Below, one piece after another: positions 52,620 through 62,787 of a stretch of 64,000 bases of DNA. Source of the DNA: Eukaryota sp. TZLM1-RC. Lineage: Eukaryota; Metamonada: BaSk clade. The DNA lies in NCBI GenBank assembly GCA_040285825.1, contig JAUPSS010000003.1, forward strand, positions 1,426,001 through 1,490,000. The letters run 5' to 3'. The position numbers and the translations under genes were made by a program. How positions within the stretch are numbered: position 1 is the stretch's first letter; each line of letters starts with the position of its first letter. The notes under the pieces are model-generated. The model did no database searches, had not been told where the DNA came from, and saw only the letters and a program-made list of their open reading frames with translations.

Positions 52620-53990
52620 AAAATGATTAGGCAAATTGTTTGGCCATCAACAACAACGAAAGCGCATGTTTAAGCCATTCATTGATTTTCAATCGAAGTC
52701 CATAAATAGAGGGTATCTCAAAAACTGAAGCAGCAGCATAACTTTTACGAGTATGGTTTAAAGATTTCCGAAAATTAGATTTTTAGTTCTGGCCAAGCCA
52801 AGTCTTAGTTCATAATTCAAGCAATCATACAATTTGATCAGATGATAATGAAACGTTTTCAAGCAAAAACGTAATTTTGGAAGTGATCGGCTTGGAATTT
52901 CTTGAACATTTTGAGGAAAACACTGAGTCCAAATATATCACTGGGCAAATTATCTTATTCAAATTGTAGTAGATTTCAGTAAAAATTATATTCACTATTG
53001 ATCACATGAACATCATAAGGGAACGTTTGGAAAAATTCCGTTTCAAAATATTTTCCACCTTTTAAAACAGCTGCTCTACGGAAAATAGATATTTTGGTAA
53101 GGCCAATTTTACCCATATCTGCAACACGAACTAAATGACTTCGAATCAAGGATACATAAATTTCTAATGCAGAAAGAAAGAATTTGTCCCAAAGTTTGTT
53201 AAAAGGTCTGCAAATATTTAGAGATACCAAAATGTAACATTTGCCGAACAAATTTTTGATAGAAAAAATTGGATGTGTTTATCATTATCACATTCAGCAA
53301 GAACACTGAGATCCTTGCCACAATTCTCCAATATGTTGTTGAACTATGAACAAATTTCATCCAAATTAACGAACCAGCACCCAAGAAACTGAAATCATGA
53401 TTGATAAATGCAATTTGTGCATCGAGAATCACCAAAGGTTGTCTTTCTCTACAATTCAATAGACATTTAGATGGGTTCAAAGCCAGTCCAATTTCATTCA
53501 ATTTGCAAGTAATATTTTACAAATGCTTGTGAAAGAAACGATTAATGAAATAGAATCCATGTAAGCAACAATACGAAATTCAGAAAAATTTATTTTTGGG
53601 TCAATTAAACAATATTGTGAATAGTCAAATGATGAAGCAATGGGCTGAAAGGGTCGCTCTGTTTCGCACCAAAAGAAGATTCAAGAGTGAAGGAAACAAA
53701 AATTAAATCCGACTTTTTCCATAAAATGAATAGAGAAAAAACACAAAGTTGTGGAAAATCCTGAATAAGCATAAATTCAATTACTCTTCACAGAATTGAA
53801 AGCATTATTAACATCAAACCGAAGCTATTACTTTTGTGTAGATGATTATTTTGTGATGGGTAATTTACATTGAGTCTTGATGACATGATCTATTCATGAT
53901 TAACAAAAAACCCAAGCGTACAAACGAAGGAGATGAATGTTCTTAGCCCGAGTTTCTTCTCAATGACCCCCAAAAATTTCCAAGAATTTT
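52620..53990 (-). mobile_element. LINE reverse transcriptase fragment (family B/C type)
   Basis: Minus-strand pieces in LINE order: RFDVNNAFNSVK near 53820 (RT motif A), KQ.DPF-like near 53650, AYMDS near 53560 (a decayed YxDD), GLALNPSKCLLNC (53501-53199), SLNICRPFNKLWDKFFLSAL and KGGKYFETEFFQTFP (53251-52976), then PQNVQEIPSRSLPKLRF and ELRLGLA near 52800-52930. It stops just before the CxC finger. It is degenerate and lies directly against the protease-polymerase relic. Confidence 0.68.
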
Positions 53991-54833
53991 ACAAGTTCCG
54001 CCAACAAGTATTCCCTAAAGTCATATGTAAAAAACGTTTTCCACATAACGTTCCCATTTATTAATCAACGTGAAATAATGAGCTCTCACAACTTATTTCT
54101 TTACACATGGTTTAATAGAGATTTTTGGTTTGAGTAACCTTTTCATCAACAAAACACAACTATTCTTCTCGCAGTATTCTCAGAAAAACTGATTCTACCA
54201 AGAAATATTCAAATTGTACAATAACAATTCAGGAACTTTTCAATATATTCATTTCAGATCAAGATTACAAGTCTTAAGTTCCATTAACACATGAATTTAC
54301 ACCATCTTGGACACCCTCAACGTTGTATCACCTTTCCACGTTACTTCAACTATAAATACGTTGTAAAATAATAGAATTTAGGTTAAAAACGGTAAATAAA
54401 TTAATAATTCTGGAAACCTTGATCAACTTCTGTTTTTTTCTGGGAGATATATTCAATTCCTATAAAATCTGTTGAAGAACTCTTAAGACATTTAGTTATT
54501 TCAGTTCCAGGACTATTGGTGGATATTCCTTGATTACCAGAATTTTAAGCCATGTTATATAGACAAGAGCAGTATAATTTGAATTTTTAACACTGGGCTC
54601 ACATATCATAAATCTGAAATTAACATGGGAGATGTCTAAAATCTGTGGCACAATGAACACTATTTATTAATGAAATGAAAACTCAAAAAAAAACTACAAA
54701 AATGCTAAGTTATGAATACTACTTCAAAATCTAAATCATTGAACTCCTTGTTATGGCTAAACCCTGACGTTGATGACATCAACATCATACTGCACAAGGC
54801 TAGAGTAAATGAGCTTTTATTTAAATACTGAAT
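53991..54833. other. Intergenic, no gene identified
   Basis: About 840 AT-rich bases between the LINE fragment and the stop of the WD-repeat gene. A minus-strand stretch near 54420-54550 (ITKCLKSSSTDFIGIEYISQ) looks protein-like but is short and isolated. It may be a relic. Confidence 0.35.
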
Positions 54834-55819
54834 TTACAATATTATTTCATGACAAGAGATTACTCCATCATTCATTCCTGTGTACAAAAAAACCCTGTCA
54901 TTTTCTGTGTGAATCAACGCAACTGAAAGAAAAACGGCATCATCACCTCCCTTTGCAACAAGAGGTGGATCAACAAATCCTAAAAACTTTATTAATCCAT
55001 CTTCCTTTAGTTTAAGAATCAAAGTTTTGGCGGTCCATAGAGACACTGCCAGTAGCGATCCCTCAGATGTGAGGCTGCAAACCCCTGGTAGCATCTCCAA
55101 AGCATTTGAACCTGATAAAGATACGGCTGTAGGTGGCTGGGTAGGAGAGAACACCATAAGTGGATGGTTAGGAGCAGAACCAGCGACAAACAGATGATCC
55201 AGGATGCCCAGTGTCATAACGGCCTCTGGAAAGGGTTGGAATTGAGCAAAATGATGATCAGCTCTTATGTCAAATAAAAATACCCCACCAGATTCATACC
55301 CTATGGCTAAGGTATAGGGAGGTTTGAAAAGGCAAGAAGTTACATGGCCAGTTTTGATAGTCCCATCATCAATAGAGAATGTCTTTACACGATGCAAGTT
55401 TCCTATATCATATAAGATTACCTTGTCATTACTTGAATCCACAACAACAATGGTCGAGGAATCCACAACCAAAGATTTACAAAAGCCTGAATAATTTAGA
55501 TTGAAAGTTTGAATATGAACGTCTTGTTCATAGTCATAAACGATATGTTGACCACCTCTATATTGAATGTTATCAGCAAATACGATTAAGATACATACAT
55601 GAGAATTTGATCTTTAAAAGAAATCTTTTCCACATTTAGGATGCCTCCAGGAAGGGTAGAATCGGAAGGAAAGTTGAGAACTTTCACTGGTCGACGAGAC
55701 TTAACGTTCCAAAAGATGATTGTTGATTGACAAGAAGAAACTAAGGAATTACCAATCCAGCACAGAGAGGTAATGGGGTGCGTATGTCGTCTGAAGGAAT
55801 GACATAATCGTGTAAGCAT
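54834..55819 (-). CDS. WD-repeat protein, possibly 5'-trimmed
   Basis: Joined coding sequence complement(55599..55819) plus complement(54834..55557), 314 residues, using MLTRLCHSFRRHTHPITS as start. An alternative ATG at 55909 lies inside the Fanzor F3 coding remains. WD-like repeats: HTHPITSLCWIGNSLVSSCQ...IIFWNVK; STIVVVDSSNDKVILYDI; TSCLFKPPYTLAIGYESGG then VFLFDI; VMTLGILDHLFVAGS; GVCSLTSEGSLLAVSLWTAK. The last blade ends TGMNDGVISCHEII. The two exons are joined by a proposed 41-nt intron that keeps frame. Only four to five blades are present, so the protein may have lost its N-terminal blades or complete its propeller otherwise. Its specific role is not recognised (Asa1-like is a guess). 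Confidence 0.65.
55558..55598 (-). other. Probable 41-nt intron in the WD-repeat gene
   Basis: It begins GTATGT and ends CATTCAATATAG on the minus strand. Removal joins KDQIL-I-GGQHIVYDYE in phase 2, and the joined total is a multiple of three. The downstream frame is open through part of the intron, so a small insertion is an alternative. Confidence 0.5.
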
Positions 55820-55871
55820 GGGAAATACCCATAAATACACGATCAATTTTTGTGTGGAAAAATTACAAAAA

Positions 55872-58800
55872 CTATCTACTACACAGATACTGAGGCCTTT
55901 CATTACCACTCATTCTTGCTTCATCAATTGCAAACATATTCAGACAAGCCAGCTTATTTCTATTGAAAATCTTTGTTGAGCCTTTGTTACTGAGTTTGCA
56001 ACTGTTACTGTTGCAAGCTAATAAAGGATAACATGTAGTAACTGGAGTCTTTTCTCTTCTATAGAATCTAGGATTTGGTACTCTCAAAAACTTAGCAACT
56101 TATTCAAAACAAACAGGACATTTTGCTGAAGTGAAAGCTTCTTCAATACTTTAAATCCATTTCTTTTCAGAAATTGAATCCATTTAATGCCACGAGTAGG
56201 TCGCTGATGTTTCAAGTTCCTGGAACCTTTTTTACCATAATCACATAATCACCCATTTGTATTAAAGTGTCCTTTGGATTGCCAAGCTGCTGAACAAGGT
56301 TTTTTAACAACCCATGGCTTTCCTTGAGGATTTTGTTGTAGTTGTAAAGGAAAGAACTGGAAGAATTTTCAATCGTGTTTACTGGCAAAACAGGATTGTA
56401 TTTTCTATTTTTAAGGGAATGGTAACACTAATTTCTGATTCACTATCTTCTTTTGGGAAATTTTCTGAATCTTTAGCGATTAATTGTTTTGATGTAGGGG
56501 AGGCAGGTTTTGAGGATGTGGAGTTTTAATTGTGTATTTCATATTTGTTGTTGAATAAAAATAAATATGTTAAAAAAACAACCCACATTCAATCTTTTGT
56601 TTGTGAATAAAAGCTTGCATTTTACGAATGCTCCACAAATCAAGACTGTAAAAGTCAATTGTTAAAAAACTTGCCGAAGTTTGGCAACCACAAAGTTGGA
56701 AAAATCTATCAAAGTTGCTGAATTTGCAGTAAACGCGGATAATTCGGGGTTGGTATCTTCAATGGTCATTTCGTTAGACTCTGTCATTTGGGTGCTGTCG
56801 TAATCTACCTCAGTATACTTTTTCGCCAATAGTTTTTGTTTTTCATTCATTCTACTTTTCAAAGACCAAGACATCTGAGTCATTCTCAACCATTTAAATT
56901 TCTTGTCTTGATTCATCACCCGAATATTTCTTTGCTGTTCAGTTTCTTGTTCATGCACCATGGCTAATTCTTGATTCGTTTTTTTACTCCCAAAATACAA
57001 TAAATCACGTTTTCCAGGATCACAAACAACAATTCGTTTGTTTTGAAAAGCATCAACATCAACATAATGAATATATAAATCAGAAATACTGGCCTTGTTG
57101 ACTGGTTTACATTTCCGACCTTGTGAATCCCGACGAACAAATTCTACTGCAATACTAAATCCATCTGTGTGGATAATGCTGTTGAATTTATAGCTCTTCT
57201 GTTTGAACATTGGTTGGTTTAAATCGAGGATATTAGACCAAAGGTCAAATTGCTGAGGTGGTTTGAATTTCGTAATTTGGGCTAATGTATTGGACATTTT
57301 CAGCGTCTGTGTAGATGATAAATCATCCATCAATGTTTGTTTAACAATCCTCCATAGTGTTCTTGTATCAATGGGAAAATATCCAGGGCCTACAGTGGTT
57401 GAAACAGGAGAAATATGATAAGGTTTTTTCTCTCTACTGGAGATATAATGGGCAATTGTAATTGCTGGTTTTAAGAATATTTGAGGATTTTTTTCAACAG
57501 CGTCTCCAAGAAAATGTATATCCATTGGAAATATGTTGTCAACTAAATTCTCGTCAGTGACCAAATTGTCAATTTGGCAAGTAAATGGCTCAATAAGACC
57601 TTCAAATATGTCTCTAAGTTCATTATTTCTTATATCATGTTGTTCACATAAATCGAAAAATTCATCATTCAGAAGGGCTGAAATATTTTCAGGATGATGA
57701 AACAAAGAACCCAAGCAATCTCTATCATCAACTAAAAACAAGTTTTTGAATTGACGAAGCCTAAATCTATATAGTGAAATTATAGTAGACAATGGCGTTG
57801 AGTATCCACCCAGCTTGTGCATTTCTGCCAACACATTTTCCACATCTGGTTTGTCAAAATACACATTAATAAAACAATTGATATGTTTTTCATAACTTAA
57901 TTTCTAATTATTTTCAAATTTGGCAAACATTACTGGGGCCATATACTGAGGTGGTCTACTGAAGCAATCAGTTGGAAATCGTGGAAACTGTTCAGGCTTG
58001 TGTCTTAAGCGATCAAGATAACTCAATGTTTTGTTTAACTGTTTTGTTTTTTTGTTGCTAAAAGGCAGTTCTTGAATGATAAACTCTTTTACCATAAACA
58101 AAGTCTTCAAAATCCTGTGGAAATGCCCTTTTTGGTTTTACCATTTTTTGCCCATAATACTCAGTTGAAATAACGAATACTGGCCATTAATGATTCATAT
58201 AATTTGGCAGATATGTGTGGTAGTAGTAAATTACGTTCAAATCGGAACTGTAAATACAGCATCAAGCAACATGTAGTATGAATTCGTAACTGTTGAAATT
58301 TTAAAGCATTTTCTCTCAATTTGAGTATCACAGTTGAGTGTTTAGCCATTGAGTTGACGGTTGCTCGAATGGTTTTATAAGATGATAAAAAGAATTTATT
58401 TTTCTGAAACAGCACGAAAAGTTTCAGACAAAGGATACAATCATGAAGCCCATATTGAATTGAATATTGTTTCAGTGCAGAAGTTGCTAAACAATCAATT
58501 GGTAAATTATGGGTAAATTCCTCGTGAAGTTTGATTTTCTTTTCATTTATCTTTTTATATGCCAAATTGCCTAATCCATGTCCGTAGGGGATTTTAATAA
58601 ATCTCTTGGCAGATACCAGAGTATCTAAAAGATAAAAGCCATTTTCCCTGATGACAAATTCTCTCCATCTTGGTGAAAGTTGATTGAGTACCTCCACCAT
58701 TGGATCATTTGAAGCAGTGGGAAATGGTAAATTGAAATCATTGAATCTATTTTCCAATATTTGTAAATCGAATTTGATTAAATTATGATTCAATAAACAA

Positions 58801-59050
58801 TGTGGTAGATAATTGCCAATAAGGTTTGAAAATAAAGCAAAGTTTCCATATTGAAGAATAATTCTGCATGAACATTCATATCAATTTCAGGTAATGATGT
58901 AATCTGGGAACTCATCTTCAATAATACCGAATATTTGCTTTCCAAAAAGAAATTGTGTTGGTCAAACCTACCAATAACAATCGAAATTAACAACTTTTTT
59001 TGATCGAAAATGCAATCATCCATTTGCTCACCAATTTTCTTTTTCAAAAG
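55872..59050 (-). pseudogene. Fanzor/TnpB-like nuclease relic F3, most complete copy, split by a LINE tail
   Basis: On the minus strand: 58793-58161 (helical N-terminal region, RENGFYLLDTLVSAKRFIKI; LRIHTTCCLMLYLQF), 58110-57904 and 57864-56662. The last is a 400-residue open frame containing RFRLRQFKNLFLVDDRDCLG, FNSIIHTDGFSIAVEFVRRD and the RuvC-I block VVCDPGKRDLLYFGS. After a LINE insertion (56290-56575) it resumes at about 56290-55872: HQRPTRGIKWIQFLKRNGFK, AFTSAKCPVCFE, then LLACNSNSCKLSNKGSTKIF, NRNKLACLNMFAIDEARMSG and NERPQYL. The third RuvC Asp appears as Asn (NRN versus NRD in F1 and F2). Frameshifts, stops and the insertion make it non-functional. It ends at the WD-repeat gene start. 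Confidence 0.82.
56290..56575 (+). mobile_element. LINE family C 3' tail inserted in Fanzor F3
   Basis: The + frame 56314-56529 reads FLEDFVVVVKERTGRIFNRV, then YWQNRIVFSIFKGMVTLISD and VGEAGFEDVEF-stop, matching the C-terminal end of LINE-C copy 1 and LINE-B. A short untranslated tail with A-rich sequence follows. It sits between the two coding parts of F3 on the opposite strand. It is a severely 5'-truncated insertion. Confidence 0.78.
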
Positions 59051-59822
59051 ATTTACACCCTCTTTTTTTCTTTTTGTTGATAATCTTATCAGGGAAGAGA
59101 ACTTGTTTCATTGTCAAAATCTTCGTGTTCTCAATATTCAACATTGTATTCTCAATACAAATTTTTCGTTTCAGTGCTTTTTGTTGTTTGTTCTGCTTAC
59201 GCTGTGATGTTTGTTGGTCAAAAATCGTTGTTCTAATTATTTCTGATGGAGGAGATGATTTACAATTGAGTGTTCTCTTTCTGGGACCAGGATTTGCTTC
59301 AACATTTCCATCCATTGTTAAATTAACAGTAATTGGGTTTGTTGATAGAAAATGTTGGAAGCTACTGCATTGAAAACACAAAATATAAACACAATAATCA
59401 AACTCAACAGTATCAAAGTATAAATTTAAGACACAACATTCCAAATCTACAGTGCAAGTACCTAAACCACAAAAATCAATAAAATCAAAAACATCAAAAT
59501 AACGACAATATAAAACAAAACACAAACAAAAACATCCCATATTTAAGGTGATTATCACCATGGCTGATTCAACAGCACCCATACCATTACTCACATGATG
59601 ACTCAAAAAAGTGCAGTACTCTACCCCCACGGCAGGATCAGAACGACGATTCCGACAGGAAATCGAAACTCTGACCTTCCGTTTATTCCTGTAAAGCAAG
59701 ATGACTGTTTCCGACTGAGGAGTTCGGGGGGAAGAACTCTTCTGCTCTGTGCAGAGGAGGTTGAAGGAAAAGGTGTGAACAGGGTCCGTTACTTCGTCAT
59801 CATTTTTTTCGCCTTGCTGCAT
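59028..59822 (-). CDS. ORF with a 2A-like motif upstream of Fanzor F3
   Basis: A 264-codon minus-strand frame. A Cys/Phe/Tyr-rich hydrophobic middle (CLCFVLYCRYFDVFDFIDFC) is followed by TVNLTMDGNVEANPGP at about residues 165-180. This resembles the 2A ribosome-skipping consensus D(V/I)ExNPGP, except that the first Asp is Asn. A strongly basic tail follows (RKRTLNCK; RKQNKQQKALKRKIC). The frame ends where the F3 remains begin, in another frame, so it may be the N-terminal leader of that element or part of a separate LINE whose ORF starts often carry 2A. No enzymatic domain is seen. Confidence 0.45.
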   Translation of the reverse strand: MQQGEKNDDEVTDPVHTFSFNLLCTEQKSSSPRTPQSETVILLYRNKRKVRVSISCRNRRSDPAVGVEYCTFLSHHVSNGMGAVESAMVIITLNMGCFCLCFVLYCRYFDVFDFIDFCGLGTCTVDLECCVLNLYFDTVEFDYCVYILCFQCSSFQHFLSTNPITVNLTMDGNVEANPGPRKRTLNCKSSPPSEIIRTTIFDQQTSQRKQNKQQKALKRKICIENTMLNIENTKILTMKQVLFPDKIINKKKKRGCKSFEKENW

Positions 59823-59965
59823 GATGTTAGAAGAATGGAAAGAGTCAGGATAATATCGGTGTCTGACATGCTGATTGCAAGTTCAAATTGATTGCTAATT
59901 TCCACAATGGGGTCAAATACCTATCCAATGTATCTCTATTAGTGGTCATCAGCATCAGCTCTTTT

Positions 59966-60157
59966 TTAGCCAGTTTTTTCAGTCATATTGATTCCTTTCG
60001 ACTCAATCTTACTCATCTCAGCAGCATATGATTGACTTATGTGGTAAGGAATTTCCTTTGGATTAGGAATTTCTGAAACGGTTACCAGTTTGGTATCATA
60101 TTCGATAGGGACTATTCCAGCAATGACCTTTCTCTTTAATAAATTTAGTTCCCACAA
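59966..60157 (-). other. Short protein-like open stretch, no ATG
   Basis: The minus frame reads VIAGIVPIEYDTKLVTVSEI, then PNPKEIPYHISQSYAAEM and a stop at 59966. It lacks an ATG start (TTG only, with a TGA just upstream). It is more protein-like than chance but unidentified: possibly an exon or a gene remnant divergent from the kinase gene. Confidence 0.25.
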
Positions 60158-60185
60158 TTGTCATGAATTTATAATTCACTTTTTT

Positions 60186-62590
60186 ATGAATGCCTTCATT
60201 CATATACGCGATCTTGCTCCCCGTGAAGCTCATAGTCCTACTTCCATTCAACTTTTGAGTAATAAATACACTGGTAACTTAGCTGTACGTAAAAGTATGG
60301 CTAAGGGACATCTCTACACTTTGAGAGAATTACACTTTCATCAATGTCTCCAGAACTGCTCTGTTCTCAATGATTCAGTCATACAATACAACAAGGTCTA
60401 TGCAACCAATGATGAACAAAACTTTCTCATGCCATACTACTCTCAAGGCACACTTAGTGATAAACTCCACCCCAAGCTCGATCCCCAAGATTTTCACTCA
60501 ATATTTAACACCAACAACCCTGCCGATGTAGAGGGTGTGTGGAAGATCTTGGTTCAGCTTCTTGACTGCATTGCTTTTTTGCACAATACTTTGAACATTG
60601 CACATAGAGACATAAAGTCTGAGAATATACTCCTTGACGATGAAGGAAACCTTGTCTTGGTGGATTTTGATAGGTCAAATTTCATTAATGACAATCCTTT
60701 TACCACACGTGGTGTTGGAACCCCATTTTACTGTGCCCCTGAAATTTTTGAGACGGCATATGACGAATCAATTGATCTTTACTCAATTGGGATACTGCTA
60801 TATGAATCAAACACTGGAATTTGGCCTTATGTTCCTTTTGAAAAAAGCTTCACTCCTGGTAATGATTGGATAGCTGAGCTCCAGAGAATAATGCAAGAAA
60901 CCGAGCCAGATTACTCTAAAGTCGACTTTGAATTTAGGGATGTTATCAGGGGGTTTATTAGTAATGCTGCTGAAAGAAAGAGGACTTATAAGAATTTATT
61001 AAATGATGGAAAAGTTTTGCAAAAGATGCAGCAATATAAGCCAAAACGATCTCGTTATTGCACGATTACTCCATCTAAAGATTGTGATATTTTAATTATT
61101 TCTGATAAGTGTAAAGAGGAACTTGATCTCTTTGTTAAAAGCAAGGGAAATTTTGCTCAAGCTCTACTCCTTCATCCTAGCCACCACTCTGTACGACGTT
61201 CTTATTACCGGGATTTTATTATCCATTTATCCGAATTTGTTTTGGAAGGGTCTGGTGTCAAGGAAGTTTTGTTCGAAATGGCAGACCAGACTCTTTCATC
61301 TACATTGTTCAATTGTTATTATAAGATTGATACTCCTTATACCAGTCCTACTTCACTAGTGAAGGGTGATTTTAAAAAGGCATTATGTAGGTTTCCAAAA
61401 ACTTGCATATATTATTACAGTGAAGTTCAAGCCAGAACATCAGCTGGAATTAATCACCTCTCTGAATTTGCTCATTACTGTCGGTTTGATCGCAAGGTAT
61501 GTCCTTTAATTAATGATGAACAACATTTACTTGACTTCCACCACCTTGATCTCAAACGTTGTTATTATGGAATTGATTGTTATCGCTTTGGAAATCCAGA
61601 GCATAGGTTCAAGTACTATCACGACAATGTCCCAATTATCCCTACACATTGCCCAACAATGGATAATTGTTCTTTAAAAAATGATATTGATCATTTAAAA
61701 AAGTTTGGCCACTGGAATCTTAATAGTGATTCAGCTGATCTGGCCTTGTTCAACGAAAATAGAAGAAAAGATAATCAAATGAGAAGTGATTCAAGGAGAA
61801 GTCGCAGAAAAGGGCCTACCGATTCTTGTAATCAACCAGTTAAACAAAACTCAAATTTGGACTTATTCATGAGTACTAACCTTTGCACGCCTGATATTGA
61901 TGTTTCGTTAGTATTCGTCTGCGAAAGTTATCAATCAATGAGACCTCATCTTCTACAGTTAATAAGTCACCTCAATCAGTTAGATAATTCTTTACGAAGG
62001 GTGGCAAACAAAGCTGGTTTCAACTCTAATTTTGAAATCAGAATAGGCTTTGTAAATTGTATGGGTGTATTCTTGACTTACTCACTTTAGATTGTTCTCT
62101 CTTTCACTCCATCCCATGCAACTCATTAAATCTAAGTCCTGTTTCTGATATACATTCTAGAATTGAGGCAATAATACCACTAGTCACTAGGCATGATTAT
62201 GCAAATAATCCAGTCGATATCTGCTCTGGTGTTGAAGCTGCTTTGGAGCTTTTATCCCAAGCTAAAGCCACTAGTTTTAATTTAATTTCTATTCTTGGGT
62301 TTTCACCCCCTCATGGCACAAAATTCAACTGTGGGGTGGATGATCTACCCTTCTCCTCTTCCCAAGAGTCTCAGTGGGAGGACAGGTGGGAAACGGTTTT
62401 GGAACGATCAGCTGAGTTTAATCCACGTTATCTATTTTGTCCTATTGGTGACCATTCTTATTTTCGACCCTTAATAGATTATTTCAGTTGCAGTCTTGAC
62501 AAGGGTAACATTAACCAGACTGTAGGTGATGATTTATTTCCTGTTATTGAAAATATTTGTAAGTCATGCTATGAGGATTTTCTTTTATGA
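60186..62590 (+). CDS. Protein kinase - four PBZ-like zinc fingers - vWA domain fusion
   Basis: Joined coding sequence 60186..62058 plus 62091..62590, 790 residues. The kinase domain has LAVRKSMAK (Lys), AHRDIKSENILL (catalytic loop, about residue 140), LVDFDRSNF (DFD in place of DFG, about 160), YCAPEIFE and SIDLYSIGILLYE. No glycine-rich loop is visible. At about residues 400-490 are four tandem fingers of form C-x5/6-C-x7-H-x4/5-H (the first with a longer C-H spacing). The third, CYYGIDCYRFGNPEHRFKYY then H, fits the poly(ADP-ribose)-binding PBZ consensus exactly. From about 568 a vWA fold reads DVSLVFVCESYQSM, EIRIGFVNYCSLF (formed only by splicing) and DICSGVEAALELL. It could link ADP-ribose signals to phosphorylation; this is inference. 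The metal-site DxSxS is degenerate. Confidence 0.88.
62059..62090 (+). other. 32-nt intron in the kinase-PBZ-vWA gene
   Basis: It begins GTATGG and ends CTTACTCACTTTAG. Removal joins RIGFVN and YCSLFHS in phase 1, completing the vWA strand (compare RVAFVGYRD in family members) and fusing two frames. Retention gives a TAG. Confidence 0.85.
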
Positions 62591-62787
62591 TTTCCTAATA
62601 ATTATATAATAAAACGACTATTTTTTATTCGAAATTTATTTACAAATAACCAAAATCAAATCACAAACGCACAATTCAATGAACAATTCCCAAAAAATCA
62701 ACATAATCACTTTTCAAAAAGATACAAAAACCCTGAAAAATGAACACTGTTGAACCAGCTTCAATAATTCATTTTTAATAATCAAAT

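Noticed and set aside
55585-55600. A 14-base insertion as the cause of the frame change in the WD-repeat gene
   Set aside because: The downstream frame is open a little way into the proposed 41-nt intron, so an insertion could explain the shift. The GTATGT start, TAG end and exact frame recovery make the intron the better reading. I kept confidence moderate.
60140-60165. A 22-nt intron giving an ATG to the minus ORF at 59966-60157
   Set aside because: The putative donor GTGGGA and acceptor AAAG do not match the introns proven in SMC5, CDC45 and the kinase gene.
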